This document shows, one piece after another, positions 8,327 to 8,347 of a DNA stretch of 8,347 nucleotides. Each line of letters opens with the position of its first letter. Position 1 is the stretch's first letter. Source of the DNA: DATGIQ01 sp035295665 (GTDB taxonomy: Bacteria; Planctomycetota; Planctomycetia; Gemmatales; Gemmataceae); NCBI GenBank assembly GCA_035295665.1, contig DATGIQ010000210.1, positions 1 through 8,347 on the forward strand. The letters are read 5' to 3'. The notes under the pieces were generated by a model. The model saw only the letters and a program-made list of their open reading frames with translations, made no database searches and was not told the DNA's origin. Made by a program: the position numbers and the translations under genes.

Positions 8327-8347
8327 GGCGGTGCGGCGTCTGCGAAG
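8313..8347 (+). CDS. Possible start of the next gene, cut by the window edge
   Basis: Two frames stay open to the window end. An ATG at 8313 reads MEENEAVRRLR. An ATG at 8323 overlaps the Fe-ADH stop as ATGA, is preceded by the purine-rich GGAAGAGA, and reads MRRCGVCE. Either could be the next operon member starting inside the 3' end of the alcohol dehydrogenase gene. Too few codons are visible to choose between them or to identify a product. Confidence 0.3.
   Translation, partial: MEENEAVRRLR

Overview
The window is high in GC and carries seven protein-coding genes, all on the plus strand and closely packed, with no RNA gene, CRISPR array or insertion sequence that I can recognise. Tandem PQQ-like beta-propeller proteins, a DUF6036-type nucleotidyltransferase and a small BamE/DUF3862-like lipoprotein together suggest a planctomycete (Gemmata-like) chromosome. 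That placement is an inference from gene style, not a marker-gene result.

Layout: (a) 1-3141 holds two tandem paralogous PQQ-like beta-propeller proteins. The first is probably cut at its 5' end by the window edge, and the second has an export signal. (b) 3141-3947 holds a nucleotidyltransferase-fold protein whose ATG overlaps the stop codon of the second propeller. (c) 3957-5051 holds a short ANL-superfamily adenylate-forming enzyme of PaaK/LuxE type that ends right after the A7 motif. (d) 5115-5468 holds a small lipoprotein. (e) 5550-6983 holds an aldehyde-dehydrogenase-superfamily protein with features of acylating (acyl-thioester reducing) members. (f) 7109-8326 holds an iron-dependent (group III) alcohol dehydrogenase with all four metal ligands. 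A further gene may start at the right edge.

The most interesting unit is 3957-8326. An acyl-adenylating enzyme, an acyl-thioester-reductase-like ALDH of LuxC-like length (477 aa) and an Fe-ADH in one direction resemble a carboxylate -> acyl-AMP/thioester -> aldehyde -> alcohol route, loosely like luxE/luxC plus an alcohol dehydrogenase. The adenylating enzyme is unusual because it lacks the C-terminal subdomain and has Leu where the A5 motif normally has Glu. The substrate cannot be read from the sequence. The propeller proteins and the nucleotidyltransferase have no demonstrated link to this module beyond adjacency.
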